Below are positions 8,047-16,239 of a stretch of DNA of 64,000 nucleotides, in pieces. Origin of the DNA: Streptomyces sp. NBC_00154 (GTDB lineage: Bacteria > Actinomycetota > Actinomycetes > Streptomycetales > Streptomycetaceae); the NCBI RefSeq assembly GCF_026342835.1, contig NZ_JAPEMI010000001.1:3416501-3480500 (forward strand), in the 5' to 3' direction. The notes under the pieces were generated by a model. It had not been told where the DNA came from. It saw nothing but the letters and a program-made list of their open reading frames with translations, and made no database searches. Position numbers and translations under genes: made by a program. The first letter of the stretch is position 1; each line of letters starts with the position of its first letter.

Positions 8047-9477
8047 TCAGTCGAGCAGCGACTCCCCGAGCCGCGATCCGTTCGCGAGGCCGTAGTCGTC
8101 GGAGCCGAAGACCTTGGAACCGGAGCCGGTGAGGCCGGACGAGGTGCCCAGCAGGGTCCACAGGGCTCCGTTGCGGCCGTTCTCGAATGGTGCCGTGACG
8201 GCCAGGTCTGCCTTGCCGTTGTGGTTGTAGTCGGCGAGCCGGACCTGGCCGCCGAAGAGGTCATCGGTCTCGGGGCTGCCCGGCACCCCGGTGGTGCCCT
8301 GGGAGATGCGCACGACCCCGGACATCGACACCCCGGAGGCGGAGCCGCGGAACACCGCCACATCGCCGGCGTTCTTGGTACTGCCGAGGTCCTCGCCGTT
8401 GACACCGACCACCAGCTCGGCCCGTCCGTCAGCGGTGATGTCGCCGATCGCCAGCGAGCTGCCGAAACCGTCGGCGTCCTCGTTGGCGCCGGGCACGCCG
8501 GCGCTGTTCTGGTGGATGACCACCGGATCGCCCACGCCGGACGCGCTGCCGTACCGCACGGTGACATAACCGGCGCCGGCGCTCGGATCGGCGGCGGAGT
8601 AGTACTCGGGCCAGGTGAGGGACGCCGCCATGTCGTCGTAACCGTCCCCGTTGATGTCGCCGAGGGCGACTGCCGTGCCACCGCCGGTCACCCGCGGCCC
8701 CGTCCGCGGCCTTCCTGCCGCACCGTAGAAGACGTCGACGGCCGGTCGGTCGTACCCGGAGTCGCGTCCGGTCACGGCCAGGTCGTCCTTGCCGTCCCCG
8801 TTGATGTCGCCCACGGCCGCCTCGCTGTTGCCGAGCTGTCCCCCGGGCCCGGTCAGGCCGGTGTACGTCGGTTTCGGCTGGCTTCCGCGGGCGAAACCCC
8901 CCTCGTACACGGCGACGGACTCCGACTCGATCACGGCGAGGTCCGCACCGCTGTCCCCCGTGAAATCCCCCACCGCGACATCCCAGCCGTGGGCCTGCCA
9001 CGGGTGCGGGTCGGTCACCACGGTCGTGGTGCTGCTGGTGAACGGCTTGGTGCCGCCCCAGAGGATGGTCACGCTGCCCTGCCCCTCGTTGCTGCCCACC
9101 CCCTCGTGGTCGGCGCCCACGACGAGGTCCGCGTATCCGTCCCCGTCCAGGTCGCCGCCGGCGATCGAGATGCCGAAGCGGTCGCCGTCCTCCGGCGTCC
9201 CCGGAACCCCGGTCGAACTCTGGTTGAGCCCGACCCGCTTGGTGGTCAGACCGGTTGCGGAGCCGAAAGTCACGATCACGCCGCCCGCGGCCGGGGCGCC
9301 GTTGATGGTCTTGTACGGCATGCCGATCGCGAGATCCCGGTGTCCGTCGCCGTTGAAGTCGTCGGCGTACTTGGCGGGGGCGGCGACCGCCGGCGCCGCG
9401 GTGACGGCGGTGAGCATGCCCCCGGTCAGCGCGGCTGCGGCTGCGATGGCGACGACGGTGCGGAGCTGCAGAGACAT
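8047..9477 (-). CDS. Secreted FG-GAP/VCBS repeat protein
   Basis: 476 aa. A Sec signal peptide (MSLQLRTVVAIAAAAALTGG..., cleavage likely after AVAAPA near residue 35) precedes seven FG-GAP repeats, each with a calcium-loop signature: DFNGDGHRD, DLDGDGYAD, DFTGDSGAD, DINGDGKDD, DINGDGYDD, DITADGRAE and DYNHNGKAD. This predicts a secreted seven-bladed beta-propeller of the integrin-alpha type binding calcium. No catalytic domain or wall anchor is visible, so a structural or binding role is likely. The ribosome-binding site lies in one arm of a 9-bp hairpin just upstream. Confidence 0.88.
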   Translation of the reverse strand: MSLQLRTVVAIAAAAALTGGMLTAVTAAPAVAAPAKYADDFNGDGHRDLAIGMPYKTINGAPAAGGVIVTFGSATGLTTKRVGLNQSSTGVPGTPEDGDRFGISIAGGDLDGDGYADLVVGADHEGVGSNEGQGSVTILWGGTKPFTSSTTTVVTDPHPWQAHGWDVAVGDFTGDSGADLAVIESESVAVYEGGFARGSQPKPTYTGLTGPGGQLGNSEAAVGDINGDGKDDLAVTGRDSGYDRPAVDVFYGAAGRPRTGPRVTGGGTAVALGDINGDGYDDMAASLTWPEYYSAADPSAGAGYVTVRYGSASGVGDPVVIHQNSAGVPGANEDADGFGSSLAIGDITADGRAELVVGVNGEDLGSTKNAGDVAVFRGSASGVSMSGVVRISQGTTGVPGSPETDDLFGGQVRLADYNHNGKADLAVTAPFENGRNGALWTLLGTSSGLTGSGSKVFGSDDYGLANGSRLGESLLD

Positions 9478-9487
9478 GGCGGCGTTT

Positions 9488-9531
9488 CCCCCTGGGACAG
9501 GTCCAGACAGTTCCGTAGACGACCCAGGGGG
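9488..9531 (-). promoter_or_regulatory. Hairpin masking the ribosome-binding site of the FG-GAP gene
   Basis: On the minus strand CCCCCTGGG and CCCAGGGGG (9 bp, loop 26 nt) form a hairpin whose 3' arm contains the AGGGGG ribosome-binding site, 10 nt from the ATG at 9477. Folding would hide that site and could throttle translation. A function is inferred from geometry only. Confidence 0.4.
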
Positions 9532-9646
9532 CTGAAGGGTTGCACGAGACAGGCGTGACGCGCACAGCCTGACCGATGAGTCCTGCTTCGCCGACTCCGG
9601 CTCCGCCGTCGCCGACTCCCCCGCGCAATGGCTCCCGGATATCAGG

Positions 9647-9680
9647 AGAGGCCGCCTACTCCAGCGAGGAGGTGGCCTCT
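9647..9680. repeat. Hairpin next to the tRNA relic
   Basis: An 11-bp stem with one wobble pair (AGAGGCCGCCT / AGGTGGCCTCT, 9647-9657 and 9670-9680). Its right arm and the next bases (GGCCTCTGACCTG) match the terminator hairpin of the intact tRNA-Pro at 10007-10040, so it looks like a decayed copy of that terminator. Confidence 0.5.
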
Positions 9681-9697
9681 GACCTGTGTCCCTGCTG

Positions 9698-9762
9698 TCG
9701 GGGCGGCGGGATGTGAATCCACGGCTTCTTCGTCCCGAACGCGTCGCGCGTGCAAGTGGCCT
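9698..9762 (-). pseudogene. Decayed partial copy of tRNA-Pro
   Basis: Read on the minus strand, this stretch aligns with the intact tRNA-Pro at 10059-10132 from the discriminator base through the T arm, variable loop and anticodon arm (shared strings TCTTCGTCCCGAACG and GGCGGGAT on the plus strand). It then diverges in the D arm and lacks the 5' acceptor strand. The paired stems are broken, so it cannot be functional. The flanking GGCCTCTGACCTG is duplicated too. Such 3'-end copies are typical remnants of tRNA-directed integration. Confidence 0.65.
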
Positions 9763-9892
9763 TGGGCGTCTGTCATTTGACCTGGACCGACGCGCAAGGT
9801 CCTGTCAACGGTCGGCACGGCGTCACCTTGCGGATGTGCCGGTACGGGTGCCCGCATGCGCCCGTCGCTACCGTCCCGCCGGTCGCAGAGGC

Positions 9893-9970
9893 TTCGAGTA
9901 TCCGGTGCTCTCGGTGTGGCAGGCCGACATCATTTGCTACGGGCTGGATCCGGCGAACTACGTGCGCCGG
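9893..9970 (+). pseudogene. Gene remnant between tRNA copies, SMI1/KNR4-like tail
   Basis: An open stretch reads FEYPVLSVWQADIICYGLDP and then ANYVRR. I read this as resembling the C-terminal end of SMI1/KNR4-fold proteins (pattern PV-x-S-V-x-Q-x-D-I-I-x-Y-G-x-D-L-x-x-Y-L). No start codon, upstream domain or intact frame is visible. It probably marks a lost accessory gene delivered beside the tRNA. The family call is tentative. Confidence 0.3.
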
Positions 9971-10006
9971 CCGCCCGACCTCAATGCCTGCGCCCCGGAA
10001 CAAGGA

Positions 10007-10040
10007 AGAGGCCCATTCGCGATCAAGCGAATGGGCCTCT
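10007..10040 (-). terminator. Terminator of tRNA-Pro
   Basis: Perfect 14-bp inverted repeat (AGAGGCCCATTCGC and its complement) with a 6-nt loop, followed on the minus strand by TTCCTTGTT. It lies 18 nt beyond the tRNA 3' end. Confidence 0.85.
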
Positions 10041-10058
10041 GACCTGGTGTTTCAACTG

Positions 10059-10132
10059 TCGGGGTGGCGGGATTTGAACCCACGACCTCTTCGTCCCGAA
10101 CGAAGCGCGCTGCCAAGCTGCGCTACACCCCG
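10059..10132 (-). tRNA. tRNA-Pro (anticodon CGG)
   Basis: A 74-nt cloverleaf on the minus strand: acceptor CGGGGTG/CACCCCG with discriminator A, D stem GCGC/GCGC, anticodon stem CTTCG/CGAAG around loop TTCGGGA (anticodon CGG), and T arm GTGGG-TTCAAAT-CCCGC. CCA is not encoded. It decodes CCG, a dominant proline codon in this high-GC genome. A degenerate copy lies about 360 nt away and a strong terminator follows. Confidence 0.95.
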
Positions 10133-10242
10133 ATCGCCGCCGGTGTCCTGGCGACATCGATTACTTTAGCCCACCCACGGCCGGAGACGAAATCCGGTTT
10201 CTGCCCCGGCGTGCGCCACGTCCCGGGAAGCGGCGTGGGCCG

Positions 10243-11181
10243 TCAGTCGCGGGGTGTCAGCGTCAGCAGTGTCGCCTCGGGCGGGCAGGCGAAGCGGACC
10301 GGGGTGTAGCGGTTGGTGCCGCAGCCTGCCGAGACGTGGAGGTAGCCGCGCCGGTCGCCGACCGTGTGGCAGGAGAGGCCCTTGACCCGGTCCGTGTCCA
10401 GGTCGCAGTTGGTGACCAGGGCCCCGTAGAAGGGGATGCAGAGCTGGCCGCCGTGCGTGTGGCCCGCCAGGATCAGGGGGTAGCCGTCGGCGGTGAAGGC
10501 GTCGAGGGATCGCAGGTACGGGGCGTGTACCACGCCGATCGAGAGGTCGGCGCCCGTCTCCGGGCCGCCCGCGACCTCCGCGTACCTGTCCCGCTTGATG
10601 TGCGGGTCGTCGAGGCCGGTGAAGGCGATCTCCAGGCCGTCGACCTTGAGACGGCCCCGGGTGTTGCTCAGCCCCAGCCAGCCCGCTTCGTCGAACGCGT
10701 CGCGCATCGGCTCCCACGGGTTGTGGACGACGCCGACCGCCGGGGCATTCCCGTTGAGACCGTGCTTGCCCTGGGTCTTCTCGAGGAGGTAGCGGGCCGG
10801 GTTGCGGAGCTTGGGGCCGTAGTAGTCGTTGGAGCCGAAGACGTACACACCCGGGAACTCCATCAGCGGACCGAGTGCGTCCAGCAGCTCCGGCACGGCC
10901 TTCGGGTCGGAGAGGTTGTCGCCGGTGTTCACGACGAAGTCGGGGCGCAGGCCGGCCAGCGAGTGCAGCCAGCTGCGCTTCTTGCGCTGGCCGCTCACCA
11001 TGTGGATGTCGGAGACCTGCAGTACGCGCAACGGACGTGCCCCGTGCGGGAGTACGGGGATCGTGACGCGGCGGAGCCGGAACGATCGGGCCTCGAAACC
11101 TGCCGCATAGACAAGACCGGCGGCGCCGACCGCTGCGCCGACTGCCGTGACTTTCAGGGGTACTCCGTAGCGTGCGCGCAT
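10243..11181 (-). CDS. Membrane-anchored metallophosphoesterase (YkuE-like)
   Basis: 312 aa. A single N-terminal hydrophobic segment (about residues 9-26) is followed by a calcineurin-type phosphoesterase domain with the metal-binding series D-x-H (VSDIHMV), GDN (NTGDNLS), GSND (in place of GNH(D/E)), H (GVVHAP) and GHTHGGQ near the C-terminus. The GNH position reading GSND is notable but occurs in this subfamily. Likely an envelope-associated phosphodiesterase. ATG at 11181; a GACGAT box 6 nt upstream suggests a leaderless start. Divergent from the YqeY gene. Confidence 0.85.
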   Translation of the reverse strand: MRARYGVPLKVTAVGAAVGAAGLVYAAGFEARSFRLRRVTIPVLPHGARPLRVLQVSDIHMVSGQRKKRSWLHSLAGLRPDFVVNTGDNLSDPKAVPELLDALGPLMEFPGVYVFGSNDYYGPKLRNPARYLLEKTQGKHGLNGNAPAVGVVHNPWEPMRDAFDEAGWLGLSNTRGRLKVDGLEIAFTGLDDPHIKRDRYAEVAGGPETGADLSIGVVHAPYLRSLDAFTADGYPLILAGHTHGGQLCIPFYGALVTNCDLDTDRVKGLSCHTVGDRRGYLHVSAGCGTNRYTPVRFACPPEATLLTLTPRD

Positions 11182-11260
11182 GCGTCCATCGTCGCAGACA
11201 CCGTGCGGTCCGCGGAAAACCGGCGGGCGTTCCGCACCGCGCACCTGCCACAATCAGCAC

Positions 11261-11725
11261 ATGACCACGCTCAAGTCCAAGCTCAAGGAAGACCTCACGG
11301 CGGCCATGAAGGCGCGTGACGAGCTGACCTCGTCCACGCTCCGGCTGACCCTCACCGCGATCACGAAGGAGGAGGTCAGCGGCAAGACGGCGCGTGAGCT
11401 CTCCGACGACGAGGTGCAGAAGGTGATCGCCAGGGAGGCGAAGAAGCGCCGTGAGGCGGCCGAGGCCTTCGCCCAGGGCGGCCGGACGGAGCAGGCCGAG
11501 CGCGAGCGGGCGGAGGGCGAGCTGCTCGACGCCTACCTGCCGAAGCAGCTGAGCGACGACGAGCTGGGTGCGATCGTGGCGGCGGCCGTCGACGAGGCGA
11601 AGGCCGCCGGCGCCGAGGGGCCGCGGGCCATGGGCGCCGTCATGAAGATCGTGAACCCGAAGGTCGCGGGGCTCGCCGACGGCGGCCGGGTGGCGGCCGC
11701 TGTGAAGAAGCTCCTCGCGGGCTGA
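11261..11725 (+). CDS. GatB/YqeY domain protein
   Basis: 154 aa, usual length for YqeY. The sequence MTTLKSKLKEDLTAAMKARD, the TLRLTLTAI block and the C-terminal helical part (GAVMKIVNPKVAGLADGG) match the family, which shares the tail domain of the GatB amidotransferase subunit. A tRNA-linked role is commonly assumed but unproven. The ATG is 6 nt behind CACAAT with no ribosome-binding site, as for a leaderless mRNA. Convergent with the PBP gene across a perfect hairpin. Confidence 0.88.
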   Translation: MTTLKSKLKEDLTAAMKARDELTSSTLRLTLTAITKEEVSGKTARELSDDEVQKVIAREAKKRREAAEAFAQGGRTEQAERERAEGELLDAYLPKQLSDDELGAIVAAAVDEAKAAGAEGPRAMGAVMKIVNPKVAGLADGGRVAAAVKKLLAG

Positions 11726-11747
11726 GGCGGCAGTTCCGTACCTGCGC

Positions 11748-11788
11748 GAAGGCGGGGTGGACCGGATGTTCCGGTCCACCCCGCCTTC
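11748..11788. terminator. Bidirectional terminator hairpin
   Basis: A perfect 19-bp inverted repeat (GAAGGCGGGG... ) with a TGT loop, centred between the convergent YqeY and PBP genes and serving both. Very stable; short T-rich runs follow on the plus strand. Confidence 0.9.
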
Positions 11789-11822
11789 TGTCTTCTGCGT
11801 GGTCGGGTGCTGCGTCCAGAGG

Positions 11823-14081
11823 TCAGGGGCCGGTCTGGCCGCCGTTGGTCTGGCCGCGGGGGGTCCCGTTGTCTCCGCCGGTCGTGCCCGGCGTGATGCT
11901 GATGCCGGGGAACGGGGTGGTGTCGCCGGGCTTGTTCTTGCCGTCGTCGAGGTTGTCGTGCCGGCCCCTGCCCCTGCCCCTGTCTTCGTCGCCGCCCTCG
12001 TCCTCGTCCCTCGGGGGGTCCGGGATGTCGACGGTGTTGAAGGGCGGTGCAGGCTGGCCGTTGAGGGCGTTCGTCATGGCGTCGCGCCAGATCGGTCCGG
12101 GGACCTCACCGCCGTACACCTTGTCCCGGTACACGCCACCGATGGTGATCTGCTCCATCTCGACGCTCTGGGACGGGCTGCCGACCCAGACCGCACCGGA
12201 CATGTTCGGCGTGTAGCCGACGAACCAGGCGTTCTTGCGGGCGTCGGTCGTACCCGTCTTGCCCGCGTTGTCGCGGCTCTGGAGACCGGCCTCGCGGCCC
12301 GTGCCGGAGTCGACCACGCCGCGCAGCAGGGTGTTGACGGTGTCGGCCGTCGTCTGCGACATCGCCTGCGTGCAGGTGGTCTTCGGCACGGGGAGGGAGT
12401 CGCCGTTCGCCGTCTTCACCGACTCGATGGCGATCGGCGTGCAGTACGTGCCGCGGTTGGCGAACGCGGCGTATGCGCTGGCCATCGTCAGCGGCGAGAG
12501 ACCGTTGGAGCCGAGGGTCAGCGCGGACGGGTTCTGCGGCAGCTTGGTGCCGTCGCCCTGCACCACACCCAGCTTGTCGGTCATGTGTGAGACCGGGCAC
12601 ATGCCGATGTCCTGGAGCATCTGGACGAAGTAGGTGTTGACCGACATCTCCATCGCTTCCTTCAGCGCGTACGGCCCCTCCTCCGACTCGCTCTCGTTCT
12701 CCAGGTGATACTTCGGCACGCTGTTGTTGACCCACGGCTTGCCGCAGGTCTGGACCGTGTCCGGGTAGTCCATCTCGTACGGCGCCGAGTACATCTGCGT
12801 CGCCGGCTTGCCACCCTCTATGGCCGCGGCGGCGAGGAACGGCTTGAACGTCGATCCGGTCGGGAAGCCGAAGTTCGAGCCGCCCATGTCCTTGTTGACC
12901 GAGTAGTTGTACTGGGTCTCGTTCGGCCCGAGGCCGTACGGCTTGGACTGGCCCATGCCCATGATCCTGCCGGTGCCCGGCTGGACCAGTGTCACGGCGG
13001 TGGCGACCTTGTCCGTCTTGTAGACGTGACTCTTGATCGAGTCCTGCACGCCCTGCTGCGCCTGTGGGTCGAGCGTGGTGCGGACCGTGAGGCCGCCCCG
13101 GTTCCAGATCTTGGCGCGGTCCTCCTTGGTCTTGCCGAAGGCCGGGTCGGTGAGGAAGACCTGGCGCACGTAGTCGCAGAAGAAACCGGCCCCGCTGACG
13201 GCGGTGATGCAGCCGTTCTTCGGCTTGCTGACCTTCAGCTTGATCGGCGTCGACTGCGCCTTCTCCGCCGTGGCCTGCGAGATGTCCCCGACATCCGCCA
13301 TGCGCTGGAGCACGGTGTTGCGACGCTTGGTCGCCTCCTCCGTGTCATTGACCGGGTCGTAGCGGCTCGGCGACTGCACGAGGCCGGCCAGCAGCGCGGC
13401 CTCCTCCAGCTTCAGGTCCTTCGCCGACTTGGAGAAGTACCGGTGGGAGGCGGCCTCGATGCCGTACGCCTGCTGCCCGAAGAAGGTGATGTTGAGGTAG
13501 TTCTCCAGGATCTTCTTCTTGCCGAGCTCTTCCTCGACCTGGATCGCGTACTTCAGCTCCTGGACCTTGCGGCCGATCGTCTGCTGGGTGGCCTGCGCGA
13601 CCTTGTCCGGGTCGTCGCCCGCCTCCTCGACGAAGACGTTCTTCACGTACTGCTGGGTGAGGGTCGACGCGCCCTGCGCGGTCCCGCCCGACTGCACGTT
13701 GCGGTTCATCGCGCGCAGGATGCCCTTGAGGTCGACCGCCCCGTGCTGGTAGAAGCGCGCGTCCTCGATCGCGACGATCGCCTTCTGCATGTACGGGGAG
13801 ATGTTCTTCAGCGGGACGACGGTGCGGTCGCGCGAGTAGACAGTGGCGATCGCGCCGCCCTTGCTGTCCAGGATCGTGGTGCGCTGGCTCAGCGGCGGCG
13901 TCTTGAGATTGGCCGGGATCTCGTCGAATCCCTCGACCGTCCCCTTGGCGGTGAGCCCCAGAGCCCCGGCGGCCGGCAGTGCGATGCCCGCGAGCACGAC
14001 TCCGGAGAGTGCGGCGACACCGAGAAACTTGGCGGCCTGCTGGGTCGCGGTGAGACCCCCGCCCGAGCGGTTCTTTGGCAT
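11823..14081 (-). CDS. Class A penicillin-binding protein (transglycosylase/transpeptidase)
   Basis: 752 aa bifunctional peptidoglycan synthase. Order: short cytoplasmic start, one membrane anchor (about 18-40), GT51 glycosyltransferase (about 65-240, with the catalytic EDARFYQHG motif and TLTQQYVKN), then a penicillin-binding transpeptidase with GSTFKP (SxxK), MSVNTYF (SxN) and KTGTT (KTG). The C-terminal 90 residues are a low-complexity tail rich in D, E, R, G and P, likely disordered outside the membrane. The gene is divergent from wblA over a 394-nt gap, an arrangement I recall as conserved in Streptomyces. Confidence 0.93.
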   Translation of the reverse strand: MPKNRSGGGLTATQQAAKFLGVAALSGVVLAGIALPAAGALGLTAKGTVEGFDEIPANLKTPPLSQRTTILDSKGGAIATVYSRDRTVVPLKNISPYMQKAIVAIEDARFYQHGAVDLKGILRAMNRNVQSGGTAQGASTLTQQYVKNVFVEEAGDDPDKVAQATQQTIGRKVQELKYAIQVEEELGKKKILENYLNITFFGQQAYGIEAASHRYFSKSAKDLKLEEAALLAGLVQSPSRYDPVNDTEEATKRRNTVLQRMADVGDISQATAEKAQSTPIKLKVSKPKNGCITAVSGAGFFCDYVRQVFLTDPAFGKTKEDRAKIWNRGGLTVRTTLDPQAQQGVQDSIKSHVYKTDKVATAVTLVQPGTGRIMGMGQSKPYGLGPNETQYNYSVNKDMGGSNFGFPTGSTFKPFLAAAAIEGGKPATQMYSAPYEMDYPDTVQTCGKPWVNNSVPKYHLENESESEEGPYALKEAMEMSVNTYFVQMLQDIGMCPVSHMTDKLGVVQGDGTKLPQNPSALTLGSNGLSPLTMASAYAAFANRGTYCTPIAIESVKTANGDSLPVPKTTCTQAMSQTTADTVNTLLRGVVDSGTGREAGLQSRDNAGKTGTTDARKNAWFVGYTPNMSGAVWVGSPSQSVEMEQITIGGVYRDKVYGGEVPGPIWRDAMTNALNGQPAPPFNTVDIPDPPRDEDEGGDEDRGRGRGRHDNLDDGKNKPGDTTPFPGISITPGTTGGDNGTPRGQTNGGQTGP

Positions 14082-14475
14082 GGGGGCAGCCTACGTTCTC
14101 ATTCGCCGGACAGGCGTATATGCGTTGGCCTAAGCTGCTCCCAACTGTCACAGCAGTCCCGTTGCGTATCAACCCCCGTGCATGACCCGGCGTTGGTCCG
14201 TTCGCGACCCGAGGCGCTCCCGAATTCGCCTGGTGTGTCATCGAACGTCCGTTGCGACCCAGGCGAACTGTCCCGATTTTGACGGGATAGTCACGGATGT
14301 CGCCACCTCACTCCCCTGGGTGATCTGCCGCGTACGCATAGTCCGTTCGGGCCATTCAAGATTGGGCCCGAAGGGGGTGTTGTGCTGTCACCACTTTCCG
14401 TAACGTCCTCAACTGGCAGCGGTGAATATGCCGCTACCGCCGTGGGGGAGCCTCGATTCGGGAGAGGACGGCGCC
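14082..14475. promoter_or_regulatory. Long PBP-wblA intergenic region
   Basis: 394 nt without a gene, less GC-rich than its surroundings, holding both divergent promoters. An 8-bp inverted repeat TTCGGGCC / GGCCCGAA (14346-14353 and 14365-14372, loop 11) lies about 100 nt before the wblA start, and TGTCAC recurs twice. wblA is known to be under developmental control, so regulator sites are expected, but I cannot assign one with confidence. Confidence 0.4.
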
Positions 14476-14829
14476 GTGATGGGCTGGGTAACCGACTGGA
14501 GTGCGCAGGCAGCCTGCCGCACTACCGATCCGGATGAACTGTTCGTACAAGGGGCAGCGCAGAACAGGGCCAAGGCGGTGTGCACCGGATGCCCGGTGCG
14601 GACCGAATGCCTGGCCGATGCGCTGGACAATCGCGTCGAGTTCGGCGTGTGGGGCGGAATGACCGAGCGGGAGCGTCGCGCACTGTTGCGCAGACGGCCC
14701 ACCGTCACGTCCTGGCGCCGGCTGCTGGAGACCGCTCGCAGTGAGTACGAGCGGTCCACGGGCATCCTGCCGGTGGCCATCGGTCTGGACGACGACGAAC
14801 TGCACGAGACGTACGCCGCCGTGGGGTAG
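14476..14829 (+). CDS. wblA: WhiB-like iron-sulphur regulator WblA
   Basis: 117 aa. Four cysteines (C14, C36, C39, C45, in the pattern C-x21-C-x2-C-x5-C) bind the [4Fe-4S] cluster, followed by the turn motif GVWGGMTERERR and a basic helix LLRRRP. The start MGWVTDWSAQAACRTTDPDE is what I remember for WblA of S. coelicolor, the repressor-like switch from vegetative growth and antibiotic production to sporulation. I chose GTG 14476 because GGAGAGG lies 8 nt upstream; ATG 14479 is the alternative, and the longer frame from 14422 is unlikely. It is convergent with the ArsA-type pair, a linkage conserved in the genus. Confidence 0.95.
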   Translation: MMGWVTDWSAQAACRTTDPDELFVQGAAQNRAKAVCTGCPVRTECLADALDNRVEFGVWGGMTERERRALLRRRPTVTSWRRLLETARSEYERSTGILPVAIGLDDDELHETYAAVG

Positions 14830-14859
14830 CCGACGAGGGCGGCTAGGCCTTTCAGGTGG

Positions 14860-16239
14860 TCACACAGCTCCGGCCGGAGCAGAACCGGTCGCGAGCCGGT
14901 CCCCGATGGCCCGCAGCCCTGCGAGGTCATGGACATCACCGGGCAGCGCGGCGACTTCGGTCACGGCGACCTCGGGGTGCAGTGCGGTGAAGCGGTCGCG
15001 GGTGCGCTGCTCGCGTGCGACGACCTGCATGCGTTCAGCATGCAGTCGCAGCAGACCTGCGGTCAGCTGCTCCACGGAGACGGCTTCAGCCTCGGGCTCG
15101 GGTTCGGGTGCGTGCTCAGGGGCTTCGGTGTGCGCGGAACGGGCGGGGGAGGGCGGCGACTCGGGATCTTCGGGAGAGGCGACTGCCGAGCCGGCCGGGT
15201 CACGAAGTCCAGCCTTCCCGGCCGTCTGATCCACAATGCCGATGTCATCAAGATTTTCTGCGGCCGCCAGGGCGCGCTCGGCGGAGAGCCGGGCGGCATC
15301 GCTGCCATGGACCCGGTTGAGGACCAGACCGGCCAGCGGCATCTCCTCCGCGGCCAGCCGCTCCACGAAGTACGCGGCCTCGCGCAGCGCATCGCGCTCC
15401 GGTGTCGCGACGACGAGGAACGCCGTGCCGGGTGCCTGCAGCAGTTTGTACGTGGCATCGGCCCGGGTCCGGAAGCCACCGAACATGGTGTCCATCGCTG
15501 CGACGAACGTCTGTACGTCACGCAGGAACTGACCGCCCAGCAGCTTTCCGAGGGTCCCGGTCATCATCGACATGCCGACGTTGAGGAACTTCATCCCGGC
15601 CCGGCCGCCCATCTTCGCCGGAGCCATCAGCAGCTTGATGAACTTCCCGTCCAGGAACGAGCCGAGCCGTTTCGGCGCGTCCAGGAAGTCCAGTGCGGAA
15701 CGCGACGGCGGAGTGTCGACGATGATCAGGTCCCACTCGTTGCGCGCCCTCAGCTGCCCGAGCTTCTCCATCGCCATGTACTCCTGCGTGCCCGCGAAAC
15801 CGGCCGACAGGGACTGGTAGAAGGGGTTCTCCAGGATCGCGCGGGCCCGCTCGCCGTCCGCGTGCGCCTCGACGATCTCGTCGAAGGTCCGCTTCATGTC
15901 GAGCATCATGGCGTGCAGTTCCCCGGCGCCCTCGCCGTCGATGCCCGGCACCCGTCGCGGGATGTTGTCCAGCGAGTCGATTCCCATGGACTGGGCGAGC
16001 CTGCGGGCCGGGTCGATGGTGAGGACGACGACCTTCCGGCCGCGCTCGGCCGCCCGTACGCCCAGTGCCGCCGCGGTCGTGGTCTTGCCGACTCCGCCCG
16101 AACCGCAGCAGACGACGATCCGGATGTCCTGGTCGTCGAGCAACGCGTCGGCGTCCAGGGCGGGGGCGGCCGGTGCGGGCACGGCGGCTGTGCCGGTGTC
16201 CGTGCCCTTGACGGCCCCCGTCTTCGTACTCGCTGTCAT
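14860..16239 (-). CDS. ArsA/Get3-family ATPase, second of a pair
   Basis: 459 aa. Deviant Walker A CCGSGGVGKTTT (about residue 44) and the switch II string VDTPPSRSALDF identify the ArsA/Get3 branch of SIMIBI ATPases. An insert rich in P, E and A (about residues 345-390) breaks the C-terminal part. Arsenite pumps need paired cysteines in a metal site, which I do not see, so arsenite transport is unlikely; a client-targeting or regulatory role is possible. It overlaps the upstream paralogue by 4 nt, implying a translationally coupled heterodimer. In actinobacteria this pair is regularly next to wblA. Confidence 0.85.
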   Translation of the reverse strand: MTASTKTGAVKGTDTGTAAVPAPAAPALDADALLDDQDIRIVVCCGSGGVGKTTTAAALGVRAAERGRKVVVLTIDPARRLAQSMGIDSLDNIPRRVPGIDGEGAGELHAMMLDMKRTFDEIVEAHADGERARAILENPFYQSLSAGFAGTQEYMAMEKLGQLRARNEWDLIIVDTPPSRSALDFLDAPKRLGSFLDGKFIKLLMAPAKMGGRAGMKFLNVGMSMMTGTLGKLLGGQFLRDVQTFVAAMDTMFGGFRTRADATYKLLQAPGTAFLVVATPERDALREAAYFVERLAAEEMPLAGLVLNRVHGSDAARLSAERALAAAENLDDIGIVDQTAGKAGLRDPAGSAVASPEDPESPPSPARSAHTEAPEHAPEPEPEAEAVSVEQLTAGLLRLHAERMQVVAREQRTRDRFTALHPEVAVTEVAALPGDVHDLAGLRAIGDRLATGSAPAGAV

